From NCBI GenBank assembly GCA_036507955.1, contig DATCIH010000187.1:1-43696 (forward strand): a stretch of 43,696 nucleotides of DNA, written 5' to 3'. Below the pieces are notes generated by a model that worked only from the letters and a program-made list of their open reading frames with translations, searched no databases and was not told the origin of the DNA. Of the stretch, positions 43,249 to 43,696 are shown one piece after another. A program made the translations under genes and the position numbers. The stretch is from DATCIH01 sp036507955. GTDB lineage: Bacteria > Bacillota > Clostridia > Clostridiales > Clostridiaceae. How positions within the stretch are numbered: the stretch's first letter is position 1; each line of letters begins with the position of its first letter.

Positions 43249-43536
43249 TCATATTTCATACTTTCGCTCTAACTCTTCTAAAACATCAATATAATTCTTT
43301 TGTAATTGATTTTTAGTTGCCCCTGATTCAATTTTATCACAGCTTAAGTTTACTTCTTCTATGTCAACTTGACTTAATACTCTTCTAGCAAAGGTATATA
43401 TTAATTTGTCTTCTTTTTCAATATGTCTTGATAACAGGTCGGTATAACAAATAGAATTAGCTATTATGTCCACCTTTGAATCTAAATCCCCTTCTTTAAC
43501 TTTTAAAAGGTTACAGTTCAGATGTAGCGTCGATAA
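43249..43536 (-). pseudogene. Hemerythrin-domain protein, C-terminal fragment
   Basis: The frame is open from a stop at 43548. It reads 'KVDIIANSICYTDLLSRHIE' and 'KEDKLIYTFARRVLSQVDIE', the last helices of a hemerythrin-like fold with a conserved His-Ile-x-Lys-Glu-Asp, and ends 'VLEELERKYEI'. A GTG at 43473 could start it but lacks a good ribosome site, and the N-terminal iron-binding helices (HxxxE, H) are missing. The gene appears cut by the transposase-like segment that begins at 43574. It would have bound a di-iron centre for O2 or NO handling. Confidence 0.68.
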
Positions 43537-43573
43537 ATAAGACCTCTAAATATATTATAGTGGCCTTATACTA

Positions 43574-43696
43574 TTATTCCATTTTTAAGGTTACAACATT
43601 ATCGTCGAAGGCATCCTTCATTCCCTGAAAAACATTTCTATTGTTTTTCGAAAATGTGGAAATGAAGCTTCTGATTTTCAGAAAATATTTTGCTCC
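43574..43696 (-). mobile_element. Possible transposase C-terminal fragment (edge of window)
   Basis: An open frame enters from beyond the window end and stops at 43574-43576. Its 40 residues include 'KIRSFISTFSKNNRNVFQGM' and 'KDAFDDNVVTLKME'. The text is similar in style to the tails of transposases with '(R)SY(I/L)ST..K.G.....AL...F' (IS66-like), but I cannot name a family. It abuts the truncated hemerythrin gene, which supports an insertion. Confidence 0.4.

Overview
The window is AT-rich Firmicute DNA, most likely from Clostridium or a close relative. The evidence is strong AGGAGG-type ribosome sites, many intrinsic terminators, a Mn2+ (yybP-ykoY) riboswitch, clostridial-type enoate reductase, hybrid cluster protein and hemerythrin genes, and many TTG/GTG starts. 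It is a chromosomal stretch of short operons with scattered decayed genes. I see no tRNA, rRNA, CRISPR array or prophage.

Layout. 1-619: the end of an IS200/IS605-type element (tnpB 3' part and right end) lies against a broken WYL regulator gene. 690-3674 (minus): a six-gene operon with the order of the Bacillus subtilis sigY operon, namely ECF sigma factor, two small membrane proteins, a PLDNc-like membrane protein, ABC ATPase and ABC permease. 3743-7233 (minus): a heterodimeric ABC exporter pair with its own promoter. 7430-10622 (minus): a mannoside utilisation cluster (GH130, DUF1861, LacI regulator). Its sugar ABC importer seems to have been deleted, leaving a 52-codon scar behind an intact promoter. 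10821-11543: a decayed M14 peptidase. 11605-14006: a coiled-coil protein and a 2-enoate-reductase-like flavoprotein, divergent from an AraC/GH39-like regulator (14127-16214). 16362-18007: a MATE pump and an unannotated 32-codon ORF. 18017-22393 (minus): a P-type cation ATPase under a Mn2+ riboswitch, and cardiolipin synthase. 22615-24967: an ABC ATPase and exporter permease. 24988-34647: a carbohydrate region with GH28, GH13, a GPH-family sugar transporter, GH36 and a sugar isomerase/epimerase. It is interrupted by an ASCH-domain module and a decayed TPR-GGDEF gene. 34734-42640: Lon with a TetR regulator, uracil-DNA glycosylase, an alanyl-tRNA editing protein, a GNAT, a cupin and hybrid cluster protein. 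42698-43696: a frameshifted gene, a hemerythrin tail and a probable transposase tail.

Two themes stand out. First, several genes (sugar importer, M14 peptidase, GNAT-like protein, TPR-GGDEF) keep recognisable starts and ends but have lost their middles, which suggests deletion-driven decay. Second, several intergenic regions hold strong palindromic structures that ordinary terminators do not explain. These are a hairpin masking the yxlE-like ribosome site, a nest of palindromes upstream of the ASCH genes, a 15-bp inverted repeat between the enoate reductase and AraC genes, and a 41-bp palindrome inserted in frame in tnpB. The ASCH module with its palindrome-rich leader is the best candidate here for an undescribed regulatory system.
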